Source: Oxalobacteraceae bacterium (GTDB lineage Bacteria > Pseudomonadota > Gammaproteobacteria > Burkholderiales > Burkholderiaceae_D). From it: a stretch of DNA of 16,777 nucleotides. The notes under the pieces are model-generated. The model was not told where the DNA came from and ran no database searches. It worked only from the letters and a program-made list of their open reading frames with translations. The position numbers and the translations under genes were made by a program. The first letter of the stretch is position 1. Each line of letters starts with the position of its first letter. The stretch lies in NCBI GenBank assembly GCA_003537575.1, contig DPRS01000016.1, positions 140,436 through 157,212 on the forward strand. The letters run 5' to 3'. Positions 5,485 to 12,795 of this stretch are shown in pieces.

Positions 5485-7310
5485 TGAATGATCTCCTGAA
5501 TACGTCCGCTGCTCCCTACCCGCAGATCGAAGAATATGCGCTGATCAGCGATTGTCATTGCACCGCGCTGGTTTCACGCAGCGGATCGATCGACTGGTGC
5601 TGCATGCCGCGCATCGATGATGACAGCCTGTTCGGACGATTGCTCGACTGGAAAAAAGGCGGGTTTTGCGCGATTACGCCGACCGATGCGGATTACCGCT
5701 CATCCCGACGCTACCTGCCCGGCACCATGATGCTGGAGACGCGCTTTTGCACCAGCCAGGGAGAAGTCATCCTGCATGATTTCTTTGCGGTGGATGAAAA
5801 CATTCTCGAGCATCCGCGCTTTGACCTGATACGCATTGTCGACGGCGTATCGGGCGACATGGAATTGCATGCAGATATTTTTCCTCGCTTCGACTATGGC
5901 GAGATCGCCCCGCGGATTCGCCGCCACGAAGGCGGCGTCTACACGGCAATCGGCAGCAACAAGGGCTTGATCATCCAGGCCGAGGTTCCGCTCGACGTCG
6001 TCAGGCATCGCGACCTGTCGGCCAACTTCCGCATCGCCGCCGGTCAGCGGCTGCGTTTCGTATTGCAGTTCCAGCATCCGGAGCTGATCGAATCGACGCT
6101 GGCGCGCGGCTTGCCGGATGCGCGGTGGATCGATGGCGAATGCGAACGCACCCGCTCCTGGTGGGCCGAGTGGGCCAATCGCATCCGGGCACCGTTCGAG
6201 CTCGATGCCCAGACATTGCGTTCCGCCATTACGCTCAAGTCCCTGACCTTCGAACGTACCGGCGCCGTGGCGGCTGCCGCCACCACCTCGTTGCCGGAAT
6301 CGCCCGGCGGACAGCGCAACTGGGATTACCGGTTCAGCTGGGTGCGCGATTCGGTGTTCACCGTGCGCGCCCTGCATGAGCTGGGCTGCGAACGGGAAGC
6401 AGACCGCTTCCATCAATTCATCGAGCGCAGTTCGGCGGGCAGCGCTGATGAACTGCAAATCATGTATGGCGTCGACGGCAAGCGCCGACTGACCGAAATC
6501 GAGCTCGACTGGCTCGAGGGCTACCGCAAGTCGAAGCCGGTGCGCATCGGCAATCGCGCAGCCAAGCAAGTGCAGTTCGACATCTATGGCGAGTTGCTGG
6601 AAATGGCGTGGCAATCGCATGAGAGCGGGTACCTGACTGATCCGGACTACTGGAATTTTCTGGAAGATGTGCTCGATACGGTGTGCGAGGTCTGGCAGGA
6701 CCGCGATCACGGGATCTGGGAAATGCGCAGCGAACCCGAGCATTTCGTGCATTCAAAAGTAATGTGCTGGGCTGCTTTACGGCGCGGCATCATGCTCGCG
6801 CAGCAAGGCGGTTTTTCCGCATCGACCGAGCGCTGGGCAAAATGCCGCGACGATATCCGCATGGCGATCGAAACCCGCGGCATCGATCCGCTACGTGGCA
6901 TTTTCGTGCAGGCCTTCGACAGCAACTGCCTGGATGCCGCCTTGCTGCTGTTGCCGCGCGTGGGATTCGTGGCCTACGACGATCCGCGCATGATGAAGAC
7001 GGTGGATGCGATCTGCGTCGGGTTAGATCGCCAGGGGCTGCTGCTGCGCTATGACGGCCAGGATAATCTGCCGGGAAATGAAGGCGTATTCCTGCCATGC
7101 ACCTTCTGGCTGGTGATTTGCCTGGCACACCAGGGGCGGCGCGAGATGGCATGGGAATACTACCAGCGGGCGATTGCCTGCGCCAATGACCTGGGGTTGT
7201 TCTCCGAAGAATACGATGTCGATAACCGCGAAATGCTCGGCAATTTTCCGCAAGCCCTGACCCACGTTTCGCAGATCATGGCGCGCCTGGCGCTGGCACA
7301 GATGGACTAG
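5484..7310 (+). CDS. Glycoside hydrolase family 15 protein (glucoamylase/trehalase-like)
   Basis: A 608-residue GH15 enzyme, the family of inverting glucoamylases, glucodextranases and some bacterial trehalases. The N-terminal domain (about 1-230) has the family opening EYALISDCHCTALVSRSGSIDW. The (alpha/alpha)6 catalytic domain begins near 250, with RNWDYRFSWVRDS. The likely general acid is Glu413 in GIWEMRSEPEHF followed by HSKVMCW. The likely general base is Glu575/Glu576 in SEEYDVDNREMLGNFPQA. No signal peptide is visible, so the enzyme should be cytoplasmic. The ATG overlaps the dihaem cytochrome stop (TGATG) and is preceded by GGAGGA at 5469-5474, so translation is coupled. The substrate cannot be told from sequence; trehalose, maltooligosaccharide or glycogen-derived glucans are candidates. 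An in-frame upstream extension to 5238 lies inside the cytochrome gene and is not used. Confidence 0.92.
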   Translation: MNDLLNTSAAPYPQIEEYALISDCHCTALVSRSGSIDWCCMPRIDDDSLFGRLLDWKKGGFCAITPTDADYRSSRRYLPGTMMLETRFCTSQGEVILHDFFAVDENILEHPRFDLIRIVDGVSGDMELHADIFPRFDYGEIAPRIRRHEGGVYTAIGSNKGLIIQAEVPLDVVRHRDLSANFRIAAGQRLRFVLQFQHPELIESTLARGLPDARWIDGECERTRSWWAEWANRIRAPFELDAQTLRSAITLKSLTFERTGAVAAAATTSLPESPGGQRNWDYRFSWVRDSVFTVRALHELGCEREADRFHQFIERSSAGSADELQIMYGVDGKRRLTEIELDWLEGYRKSKPVRIGNRAAKQVQFDIYGELLEMAWQSHESGYLTDPDYWNFLEDVLDTVCEVWQDRDHGIWEMRSEPEHFVHSKVMCWAALRRGIMLAQQGGFSASTERWAKCRDDIRMAIETRGIDPLRGIFVQAFDSNCLDAALLLLPRVGFVAYDDPRMMKTVDAICVGLDRQGLLLRYDGQDNLPGNEGVFLPCTFWLVICLAHQGRREMAWEYYQRAIACANDLGLFSEEYDVDNREMLGNFPQALTHVSQIMARLALAQMD

Positions 7311-7372
7311 AGTGGGTTCGGCCTGACCTGACTCGTCGATGCAGGCCCCTCGGCAAGAAAATCCATGTCGCC

Positions 7373-8362
7373 TCAGGACAAGCCGATCAGCAGGAGCGCC
7401 CCTGCGCCAAGCACGGCAAGAGCGGCGCCCGTGATGGCCCGGCGATGCGTATTCAGCCAGAGCTGCCAGCTTGAAGACCTGGCGCGCGCGCCGAAGCGGC
7501 CGTGTGCGCCATGGTCTCCCGCCACCGGTCGGTACAGGTTGTCCTGCCGGTCGTGCGGCAGCGGCTCGTTGGTATCCTGGCCGTCATAGGCGGTGCGCGC
7601 CAGATAGCGATCGAGCAGTCCGGGTATGATGTGCGTGGCGAGAATGGCCTTGACCGTCGGGAAACCCACCCAGAGTTCGCGGCGCCTGTGCTCGGACGCC
7701 CAGATGATCGCTTCGGCGGCCATTTCAGGCGCGAAAATCGGCGGCACCGGTTGCGGCTGTTGCGACAGGCAGGTCCTGCCCCAGTCGAACTGGGGCGTAT
7801 TGAATGCGCACAGCTGCACCATCGTTACATGCACGCGACTTTTGTCGTGGATGAGTTCCGAACGCAGGGCGTCGGTAAAGCCGCGCAATGCGCTCTTGGC
7901 GCCGCAATAGGGTGACTGCAGCGGAATCGAGCGGTAGGCCAGCGCCGAGCCCACCTGCACGATGCACCCGCGGTTACGCGGCTTCATCCGCTTCAGGGCC
8001 GCCAGCGTGCCCCACACCGCGCCAAGATAGGTGACGCGGGTGGCCCGCTCGAAGTCTGCCGGCGCGATCCGCTCGAAGGGGCAAAAGATGGTGGCCATGG
8101 CATTGTTGACCCAGACATCGATCGGGCCCAGCTCCTGTTCCACCCGCGCAGCGGCCGCCTCGACTTCGGCTTGCTCGGCTATGTCGACGGGCAGCACCAG
8201 TGCCGTGCCGCCGGCTTGCTCGATTTCGCGTCTTGCCGCCTCCAGGCCATCCAGCCCGCGTGCCAGCAAGGCGACATGCCAGCCGCGCTTTCCAAAAGCG
8301 ACAGCCGTAGCCCGGCCGATGCCAGCGGAAGCGCCGGTGACGACGACACAACGAGATGACAT
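7373..8362 (-). CDS. Short-chain dehydrogenase/reductase with C-terminal membrane anchor
   Basis: A 329-residue SDR. The Rossmann nucleotide-binding motif is TGASAGIG (9-16), the structural motif is NNAM (86-89, where NNAG is usual), and the catalytic residues are Ser139, Tyr152 and Lys156 in YCGAK. After the roughly 250-residue catalytic domain comes a hydrophilic linker rich in His, Asp and Arg (about 257-308) and a single hydrophobic helix (about 310-328) at the very end. The protein is therefore probably tail-anchored, with its catalytic domain in the cytoplasm. The substrate is unknown. The start is supported by AAAGGAG about 10 bp upstream. The gene converges on GH15 with a 62-bp gap and diverges from the sorbosone dehydrogenase gene. 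SDRs of this type are often found beside GH15 and oxidase genes, which I recall from family context rather than see here. Confidence 0.88.
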   Translation of the reverse strand: MSSRCVVVTGASAGIGRATAVAFGKRGWHVALLARGLDGLEAARREIEQAGGTALVLPVDIAEQAEVEAAAARVEQELGPIDVWVNNAMATIFCPFERIAPADFERATRVTYLGAVWGTLAALKRMKPRNRGCIVQVGSALAYRSIPLQSPYCGAKSALRGFTDALRSELIHDKSRVHVTMVQLCAFNTPQFDWGRTCLSQQPQPVPPIFAPEMAAEAIIWASEHRRRELWVGFPTVKAILATHIIPGLLDRYLARTAYDGQDTNEPLPHDRQDNLYRPVAGDHGAHGRFGARARSSSWQLWLNTHRRAITGAALAVLGAGALLLIGLS

Positions 8363-8568
8363 AAGGGAGCAACTCCTTTCCCGATACCGAAGTGCTCTCG
8401 ATGCAACATTCGCGCCAGTTTTTGCTTAACTGACCGAACATGCCAGGTATGAATGGCGATGGCTTGATGCTCTTGACCTGGCTAGCAGTTGGACCTGTTC
8501 ATGCGATGACGCGATTTTTCCTTGCGTTTTTGCAGTCCCAGAATAGAGTGAGGAAACCGTTGCCGTTT

Positions 8569-8588
8569 AATACGATCATATTCGTATT
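8569..8588. promoter_or_regulatory. Inverted repeat upstream of the sorbosone dehydrogenase gene, candidate operator
   Basis: The arms AATACGA and TCGTATT (7 bp, perfect) flank a 6-bp AT-rich centre, giving a 20-bp palindrome 34 bp upstream of the start codon in the 259-bp divergent spacer 8363-8621. The position suits an operator for a dimeric regulator. It has no T-tract and is not followed by a gene end, so it is not a terminator. No clear sigma-70 promoter was assigned nearby. Confidence 0.4.
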
Positions 8589-8621
8589 CCTTCTCAACAT
8601 CGTCTTTTAGGGAAAGCAGCC

Positions 8622-9977
8622 ATGCGGAAAGCACATGTCCTGGTTTTCGCTTCTTTTTGGGCTTGCTTGCTGAGTCTTTCCGCTTGCGCCGACACCGCTT
8701 CGCTGACCGTGCAGGAGGGCACGGGACCGAATCCTGTTTTGCCGGCGCCGAAACAGGAGCATATTCCCACCGTTAATATCGCTCCTGCCAAAGGGTGGCC
8801 CAAGGGTGCCAAGCCGACTGCGGCGCCAGGTTTCATGACCACCATGTTTGCCGACAAGCTGGATCACCCGCGCTGGTTGTATGTGCTGCCGAACGGCGAT
8901 GTGCTGGTCGCCGAAACCAATGCGCCGCCCAGGCCGGAAGACAGCAAGGGCGTCAAGGGCAAGGTCATGTCCATGGTAAAGAAGCGGGCCGGCGCCACAC
9001 CTCCCAGCGCGAACCGCATCACTTTGCTGCGCGACGCGAACGGCGATGGTATTGCCGAGACGCGCACGGCCTTCCTCGAAGGATTGCATTCTCCTTTCGG
9101 CATGGCATTGGTCGGGAATGATTTTTATGTCGCCAATACCGATGCAGTCGTGCGCTTCTCCTACCGCGAAGGAGATACCAGGATCAGCGGCCCTGGCGTG
9201 AAGGTTGCCGACTTGCCGGCCGGTCCGATCAATCATCACTGGACCAAGAATCTCATCGCCAGCCGCGACGGCACGAAGCTGTATGCGACGGTCGGCTCCA
9301 ACAGCAATGTGGCAGAGAACGGTATCGACAAGGAAACCAACCGCGCCGCCATTCTGGAAATCGATCCGGCCAGCGGAAAAGTCCGGCTATTCGCCTCCGG
9401 CCTGCGCAATCCCAACGGCATGGATTGGCAGCCGCAGTCCGGTGCACTGTGGACAGTGGTGAACGAACGCGACGAACTCGGCAGCGACCTGGTGCCGGAT
9501 TACATGACTTCCGTGAAGGAGGGCGGTTTCTACGGCTGGCCCTACAGTTACTATGGCAAGCATGTGGATGAGCGCGTCAAGCCGGCGCGCCCCGAACTGG
9601 TTGCCAAAGCCATCGTGCCGGATTATGCCCTCGGCCCGCATACAGCCGCCCTCGGATTGACTTTTTATGACGCCAAACTATTCCCGAAGAAATACAGCGG
9701 CGGAGCTTTCATCGGTCTGCACGGTTCGTGGAACCGCAATCCGCTGTCCGGCTACAAGGTAATTTTTGTGCCATTCACGAATGGCCGTCCGAACGGCATG
9801 CCGGAAGATATCCTGACTGGCTTCATCGATCAGAACGGTGATGCACTGGGGCGTCCGGTCGGAGTGGCAGTCGACAAGGCCGGCGCGCTGCTGGTAGCGG
9901 ACGATGTCGGCAACATTGTATGGCGCGTCACCCCTTCGGACGCTGGCAATGCCCAGTCAGTCAAAGATGGAAAATAG
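8622..9977 (+). CDS. L-sorbosone dehydrogenase / PQQ-dependent sugar dehydrogenase-family lipoprotein
   Basis: A 451-residue beta-propeller protein of the sorbosone dehydrogenase / soluble PQQ glucose dehydrogenase family, which oxidises sugars or aldehydes in the periplasm. The N-terminus has a lipoprotein leader with lipobox LSAC, giving Cys22 as the lipidated residue. Family features include LDHPRWLYVLPNGDVLVAE (about 80-98), NRITLLRDANGDGIAE, HHWTKNL (205-211, in the position where the family has its active-site His), SGLRNPNGMDW and FIGLHGSWNR. A Shine-Dalgarno-like AGGGA precedes the ATG. PQQ dependence and substrate are inferred from the family; no PQQ synthesis gene is in the window. 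It is the first gene of a two-gene unit with the Pro-rich ORF. Electrons could pass to the cytochromes c of the nearby oxidase locus, but nothing in the sequence proves this. Confidence 0.87.
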   Translation: MRKAHVLVFASFWACLLSLSACADTASLTVQEGTGPNPVLPAPKQEHIPTVNIAPAKGWPKGAKPTAAPGFMTTMFADKLDHPRWLYVLPNGDVLVAETNAPPRPEDSKGVKGKVMSMVKKRAGATPPSANRITLLRDANGDGIAETRTAFLEGLHSPFGMALVGNDFYVANTDAVVRFSYREGDTRISGPGVKVADLPAGPINHHWTKNLIASRDGTKLYATVGSNSNVAENGIDKETNRAAILEIDPASGKVRLFASGLRNPNGMDWQPQSGALWTVVNERDELGSDLVPDYMTSVKEGGFYGWPYSYYGKHVDERVKPARPELVAKAIVPDYALGPHTAALGLTFYDAKLFPKKYSGGAFIGLHGSWNRNPLSGYKVIFVPFTNGRPNGMPEDILTGFIDQNGDALGRPVGVAVDKAGALLVADDVGNIVWRVTPSDAGNAQSVKDGK

Positions 9978-10020
9978 GCTGGGCATGGCCAATATCTTTC
10001 ACTGTATGCAGGAGAGTTCC

Positions 10021-10284
10021 ATGCCATTCTTCAAGACATGCATAGTCGCGCTTGCTACTCCACCGCACCCCTCACGTCCCTTGCCAGAAATTCCCAACGT
10101 GCCGGCGCCGCAACCGGAAATCCCGGAGCCCGCGCAACCCGAGCCGGAGTTGCCGGAGCCGCCTCCGGATCCGGGCATCCCTCCGCCTCCCGAAGGGCCG
10201 AAAATCAATCCTGACTCTTCTCCGACGGTCGTGCCGCCGGAGAAATCATCAAGTACAGGAATCAGCCCGGCAGCTTGGCTGTAG
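10021..10284 (+). CDS. Small proline-rich protein of unknown function
   Basis: An 87-residue ORF with 29 prolines, arranged in repeats such as PEIP, PEP, PELPEPPPDP and GIPPPPEGP. The ATG has GGAGAG 4 bp upstream and lies 43 bp after the sorbosone dehydrogenase stop, and an intrinsic terminator overlaps its 3' end; all this supports a real, co-transcribed gene. The first 13 residues (MPFFKTCIVALAT) are mildly hydrophobic but too short for a clear signal peptide. The acidic Pro/Glu composition resembles extended spacer or cell-wall-spanning segments. I do not recognise the family and assign no function. Confidence 0.65.
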   Translation: MPFFKTCIVALATPPHPSRPLPEIPNVPAPQPEIPEPAQPEPELPEPPPDPGIPPPPEGPKINPDSSPTVVPPEKSSSTGISPAAWL

Positions 10285-10309
10285 TTCCTGCCGGGATCTG
10301 ATTTTCTTG
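10266..10309 (+). terminator. Intrinsic terminator after the Pro-rich gene
   Basis: A perfect 8-bp stem, CCCGGCAG (10266-10273) with CTGCCGGG (10288-10295) and a 14-nt loop, is followed by ATCTGATTTTCTT. The stem begins inside the last codons of the Pro-rich gene and ends before the convergent SYLF gene stop at 10313. Confidence 0.7.
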
Positions 10310-10312
10310 TAC

Positions 10313-11140
10313 TTATTCGTCTTGCTTGTCACCTGACGATTTTTCTCCGGCGCCGCTATCGGACATGCCGCTGGAATTGCCGCTCGATGTCGCACCCGGT
10401 CCGGCTGACAAGGCTTGTTTCAGGCTTGCCACCTGCTGCCGCGGCGCCTTGACTTTGCCATTCATGATGTCACGCAAGGCTACCTGTTTTCCGTAGAAGC
10501 CGGCGGTTTCATCTTCATCGAACGTAATATCGGTAACGCTCACCGCCAGATCACCCAGCAAGCCTTCCGTGTCCGCCCAAACGATGACGTCTCCCTTGCC
10601 GGCCGAGGCTTCAGCCTTTCTGGACCAGTTTACGAGCGTCAAGCCGGCATCGGCGTTAAGCGACCAGTTATTGTTTTGCATGAAGCTGTTGACCGCTTTC
10701 TGGTTGTTCAGGACCATGGCGATGGCGCCTGCTTCGGCGCCTGCCTGCACGCCGATGCTAACGCCGCCGATATTGTAGAAAGCCGGATCGCCCCATTTGC
10801 CGTTGCGCTTGACCACCAGCACGCCCTCACCGCCACGGGCCCCCACGCCCAGTGCCGCCTTGACATAGTCGGGAACGATAAAGATGCCCTGCGCCCGTTG
10901 CAGCACTTTCTGCATGCCGGGGTCGCGTTCCATGTCCTGGACTACCTTAGTCGCTTCAGCAACCTGCTGCGCAGCATCCTTGGCTTCGTTGCCCAGCACG
11001 CGAGAATCTTTCTGCGGATCTGCAGCATTGACGCCTTCTCGCGTCGTCGGGGCAGGATCGGCGGCAATTGCACCCATGGACAGCAGTGCCATCGAACAAG
11101 CGGCAACAATAACTTTGATTCGGCAATTTTGCATAGTCAT
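10313..11140 (-). CDS. SYLF-domain (YSC84-like) secreted lipid-binding protein
   Basis: A 275-residue exported protein. Residues 1-26 form a signal peptide ending AIA|A. Residues about 60-245 form the SYLF/YSC84 domain, which in characterised homologues binds phosphoinositides or other lipids. The domain shows AQGIFIVPDYVKAALGVGARGGEGV, then FYNIGGVSIGVQAGAEAGAI, and ends near FYGKQVALRDIM. The tail (about 245-275) is low-complexity Ser/Gly followed by acidic and Lys residues. AAAGGAG lies 7 bp before the ATG and decides the start over the Met two codons later. Bacterial members are widespread small envelope proteins whose role is unclear, so lipid binding here is inferred. It stands alone, convergent with the Pro-rich gene and with a long upstream non-coding stretch. 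Confidence 0.9.
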   Translation of the reverse strand: MTMQNCRIKVIVAACSMALLSMGAIAADPAPTTREGVNAADPQKDSRVLGNEAKDAAQQVAEATKVVQDMERDPGMQKVLQRAQGIFIVPDYVKAALGVGARGGEGVLVVKRNGKWGDPAFYNIGGVSIGVQAGAEAGAIAMVLNNQKAVNSFMQNNNWSLNADAGLTLVNWSRKAEASAGKGDVIVWADTEGLLGDLAVSVTDITFDEDETAGFYGKQVALRDIMNGKVKAPRQQVASLKQALSAGPGATSSGNSSGMSDSGAGEKSSGDKQDE

Positions 11141-11597
11141 GTGAACACTCCTTTGGATTTTTGAAAGTCAGGCCACCTGGTGGGATGATGGCCGTTTCTG
11201 CTTCAATCCCAGTACATATGCCAACAAAAGACTTGCTTCATCGATTGGCAAAATGGATAGAACAATACATAAGATACATATGAGCATCTCTGGTTCCTGA
11301 GTCCAAGTTGATCGATCCCGTTACCAGGCAAAATCATGCCTGAGCACTCTCATAAGTGATCAGGAGATAACTTTACTCAGCGCATGTAGCGCATCTGCTG
11401 GATTTGAGGAAAATGTGCTTTTCCGCTCACCGGGCGGGACGTTGGGATATGAGTGCACACTGCTGGCAAAATGGTAGAGCCAGCTTTTGCAGCGAAAGAG
11501 GAAGCATTTACCGAAATCCCGCCCGCAACGGAAGTGCGCCGGAAATCATTGCGGAGAATGGAGAAGATCTTCGCTTCGGTTGAAGCATGAAAGCAAT
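11141..11597. other. 457-bp intergenic region with no supported gene
   Basis: Lies between the SYLF gene start and the 3' end of the tRNA-Leu. It should hold the SYLF promoter (leftward) and the tRNA 3' trailer. It is more AT-rich around 11210-11290 than its surroundings, with CATATG palindromes at 11216 and near 11277 and a loose TGCCAA...TTGGCA inverted pair (about 11219-11250). A small stem, GCTTC/GAAGC (11573-11586), lies just past the tRNA 3' end. I saw no convincing ORF, RNA or mobile-element remnant. Confidence 0.5.
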
Positions 11598-11682
11598 TGG
11601 TGCCCGGGGTCGGAATCGAACCGACACTCCTTTCGGAACCGGATTTTGAGTCCGGCGCGTCTACCAATTTCACCACCCGGGC
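11598..11682 (-). tRNA. tRNA-Leu (anticodon CAA)
   Basis: An 85-nt class II tRNA with encoded CCA (11598-11600 as TGG on the + strand). The acceptor stem GCCCGGG/CCCGGGC is perfect. The anticodon stem CCGGA/TCCGG encloses loop CTCAAAA, giving anticodon CAA (reads UUG). A long variable arm (TTCCGAAAGGAGT) and a T-arm GTCGG-TTCGATT-CCGAC follow, as expected for tRNA-Leu. Confidence 0.95.
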
Positions 11683-11801
11683 GATTTTCTGCAAGCAGGA
11701 TCGGGCTTTCCGATCGCGTTGTCATTGCATGCCGCAAGACTTTCTCGGCAAGACAGCCATTATCTCCGATTTGTACTTCCATAGCAACTGGGGCGCGTCG
11801 C

Positions 11802-11834
11802 GCAGCCAGGCTTGGCCTAGCCCAGCCTGGCTGC
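11802..11834 (-). terminator. Stem-loop directly after the sugar kinase gene
   Basis: A perfect 11-bp stem (11802-11812 with 11824-11834) and an 11-nt loop begin at the base next to the kinase stop codon. No T-tract follows on the minus strand, so this may be a 3'-end stabilising hairpin or a U-less terminator rather than a classical one. It separates the kinase from the tRNA-Leu downstream. Confidence 0.45.
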
Positions 11835-12752
11835 TTATCGCTCTCCGAGGAAGGCATCCACCTCGGCGCGGGTCGGGATGCCCGCGCGGCCGCCTTGCCG
11901 GGTGCACTTGAGCGCCGCCACCGCGCTGGCAAAGCGCATCGCCCGCGCCACGCTCTGGCCTTCCGCCATTGCCAGGGCATAGGCGCCGTGGAAGACATCG
12001 CCAGCGCCGGTAGTGTCCACCACTTCGACGGCAAACGACGGCAAGTGGTGGAAGCCGTGCTCGTCGAGCCACAGCGTGCCCTTGCCGCCGCGCGTCACTG
12101 CCGCGACGCGGCAGCCGAGGTCGCGCGCCCTGGTCAGCGCGGCGCGGCGGCTGGCCTCATTGTGCAGGCTGTCCGGACCGGCAAAGGAGCGCAGCCCGGG
12201 TTCCGAGAAGATCGCGTGGTCGGTGTGCGGCAGCACCGCCGCGAAAGCCGCCTCGGTGGAGGTTTCGCCATCCAGCACGGTCGGGATGCCGGCGCTGCGC
12301 GCCGCCGCGAAGATGGCAGCCGCGCCTTCCACCCAGCGGATATCGGCATGGATGGCGGCAGCCTGCACCACCCGTTCCAGCGGCAGCCACGCAGGATCAT
12401 CGGGGATATCGTTGCCGCGGTAATTGACGATCATGCGCTCGCCGTCCTGCGATACGATCACCGCCGAGATTGCCGAGCGGGCGCCGGCGAACAGGCGGAA
12501 GTTGTCGATATCGACACCGTAGGCCGTCATCTCGCGCTGCATCGTGATGCCGGCGGCATCGTCGCCGGCGCGTCCCCAGTAGGCGCAATCGGCGCCCAGG
12601 CGGGCAGCCGCGACAGCCGCATTGGCCGCCATGCCGCCACCCACCTCAAGATAATCGCTGGCGCGGTATTTGCCGCCGCCGACGGGCATGTCGCGCACCG
12701 GCCAGATCCTGTCGAGCGTAGTAATGCCGAGGCATATGACGCGTGGTCCCAT
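11835..12752 (-). CDS. PfkB-family sugar kinase, sulfofructose kinase (YihV)-like
   Basis: A 305-residue ribokinase/PfkB-fold kinase that phosphorylates a sugar or sugar derivative with ATP. N-terminal substrate-side motifs are VGGGKYRASDYLEVGGG with MAANAAVAAARLGA (24-54). The C-terminal PfkB signature DTTGAGDVFHGAYALA (246-261) carries the catalytic base Asp252 and the anion hole GAGD. The pattern GKY...EVGGG, ERMIVNY, DIRW, DGETS, HAIFSEPGL and ALKCTRQGGRAGIP follows what I remember of E. coli YihV (sulfofructose kinase) rather than ribokinase or fructokinase. No other sulfoglycolysis gene is in the window, so the substrate is uncertain. The start is supported by AAAGGA 6-7 bp upstream. 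It is the last gene of the glycosyltransferase, MATE, kinase unit, 43 bp after the MATE stop. Confidence 0.88.
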   Translation of the reverse strand: MGPRVICLGITTLDRIWPVRDMPVGGGKYRASDYLEVGGGMAANAAVAAARLGADCAYWGRAGDDAAGITMQREMTAYGVDIDNFRLFAGARSAISAVIVSQDGERMIVNYRGNDIPDDPAWLPLERVVQAAAIHADIRWVEGAAAIFAAARSAGIPTVLDGETSTEAAFAAVLPHTDHAIFSEPGLRSFAGPDSLHNEASRRAALTRARDLGCRVAAVTRGGKGTLWLDEHGFHHLPSFAVEVVDTTGAGDVFHGAYALAMAEGQSVARAMRFASAVAALKCTRQGGRAGIPTRAEVDAFLGER

Positions 12753-12771
12753 GGTTTGTCCTTTCTAGCAA

Positions 12772-12790
12772 GCCGGCGCGCTGCGCCGGC
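12772..12790 (-). other. GC-rich hairpin between MATE and kinase genes
   Basis: GCCGGCGC and GCGCCGGC form a perfect 8-bp stem with a 3-nt loop, 5 bp after the MATE stop and 19 bp before the kinase start. No T-tract follows. It could attenuate or process the message between the two genes; it is too close to the kinase start to be a simple operon end. Confidence 0.4.
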
Positions 12791-12795
12791 CATGT

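Noticed and set aside
7320..7347. GGCCTG...CAGGCC as a terminator between GH15 and the SDR gene
   Set aside because: Only a 6-bp stem with a 16-nt loop and no T-tract; too weak to call.
11377..11694. 105-aa leftward ORF containing VVKLVDAPDSKSGSE
   Set aside because: This peptide is the well-known false translation of a tRNA-Leu gene, which occupies 11598-11682.
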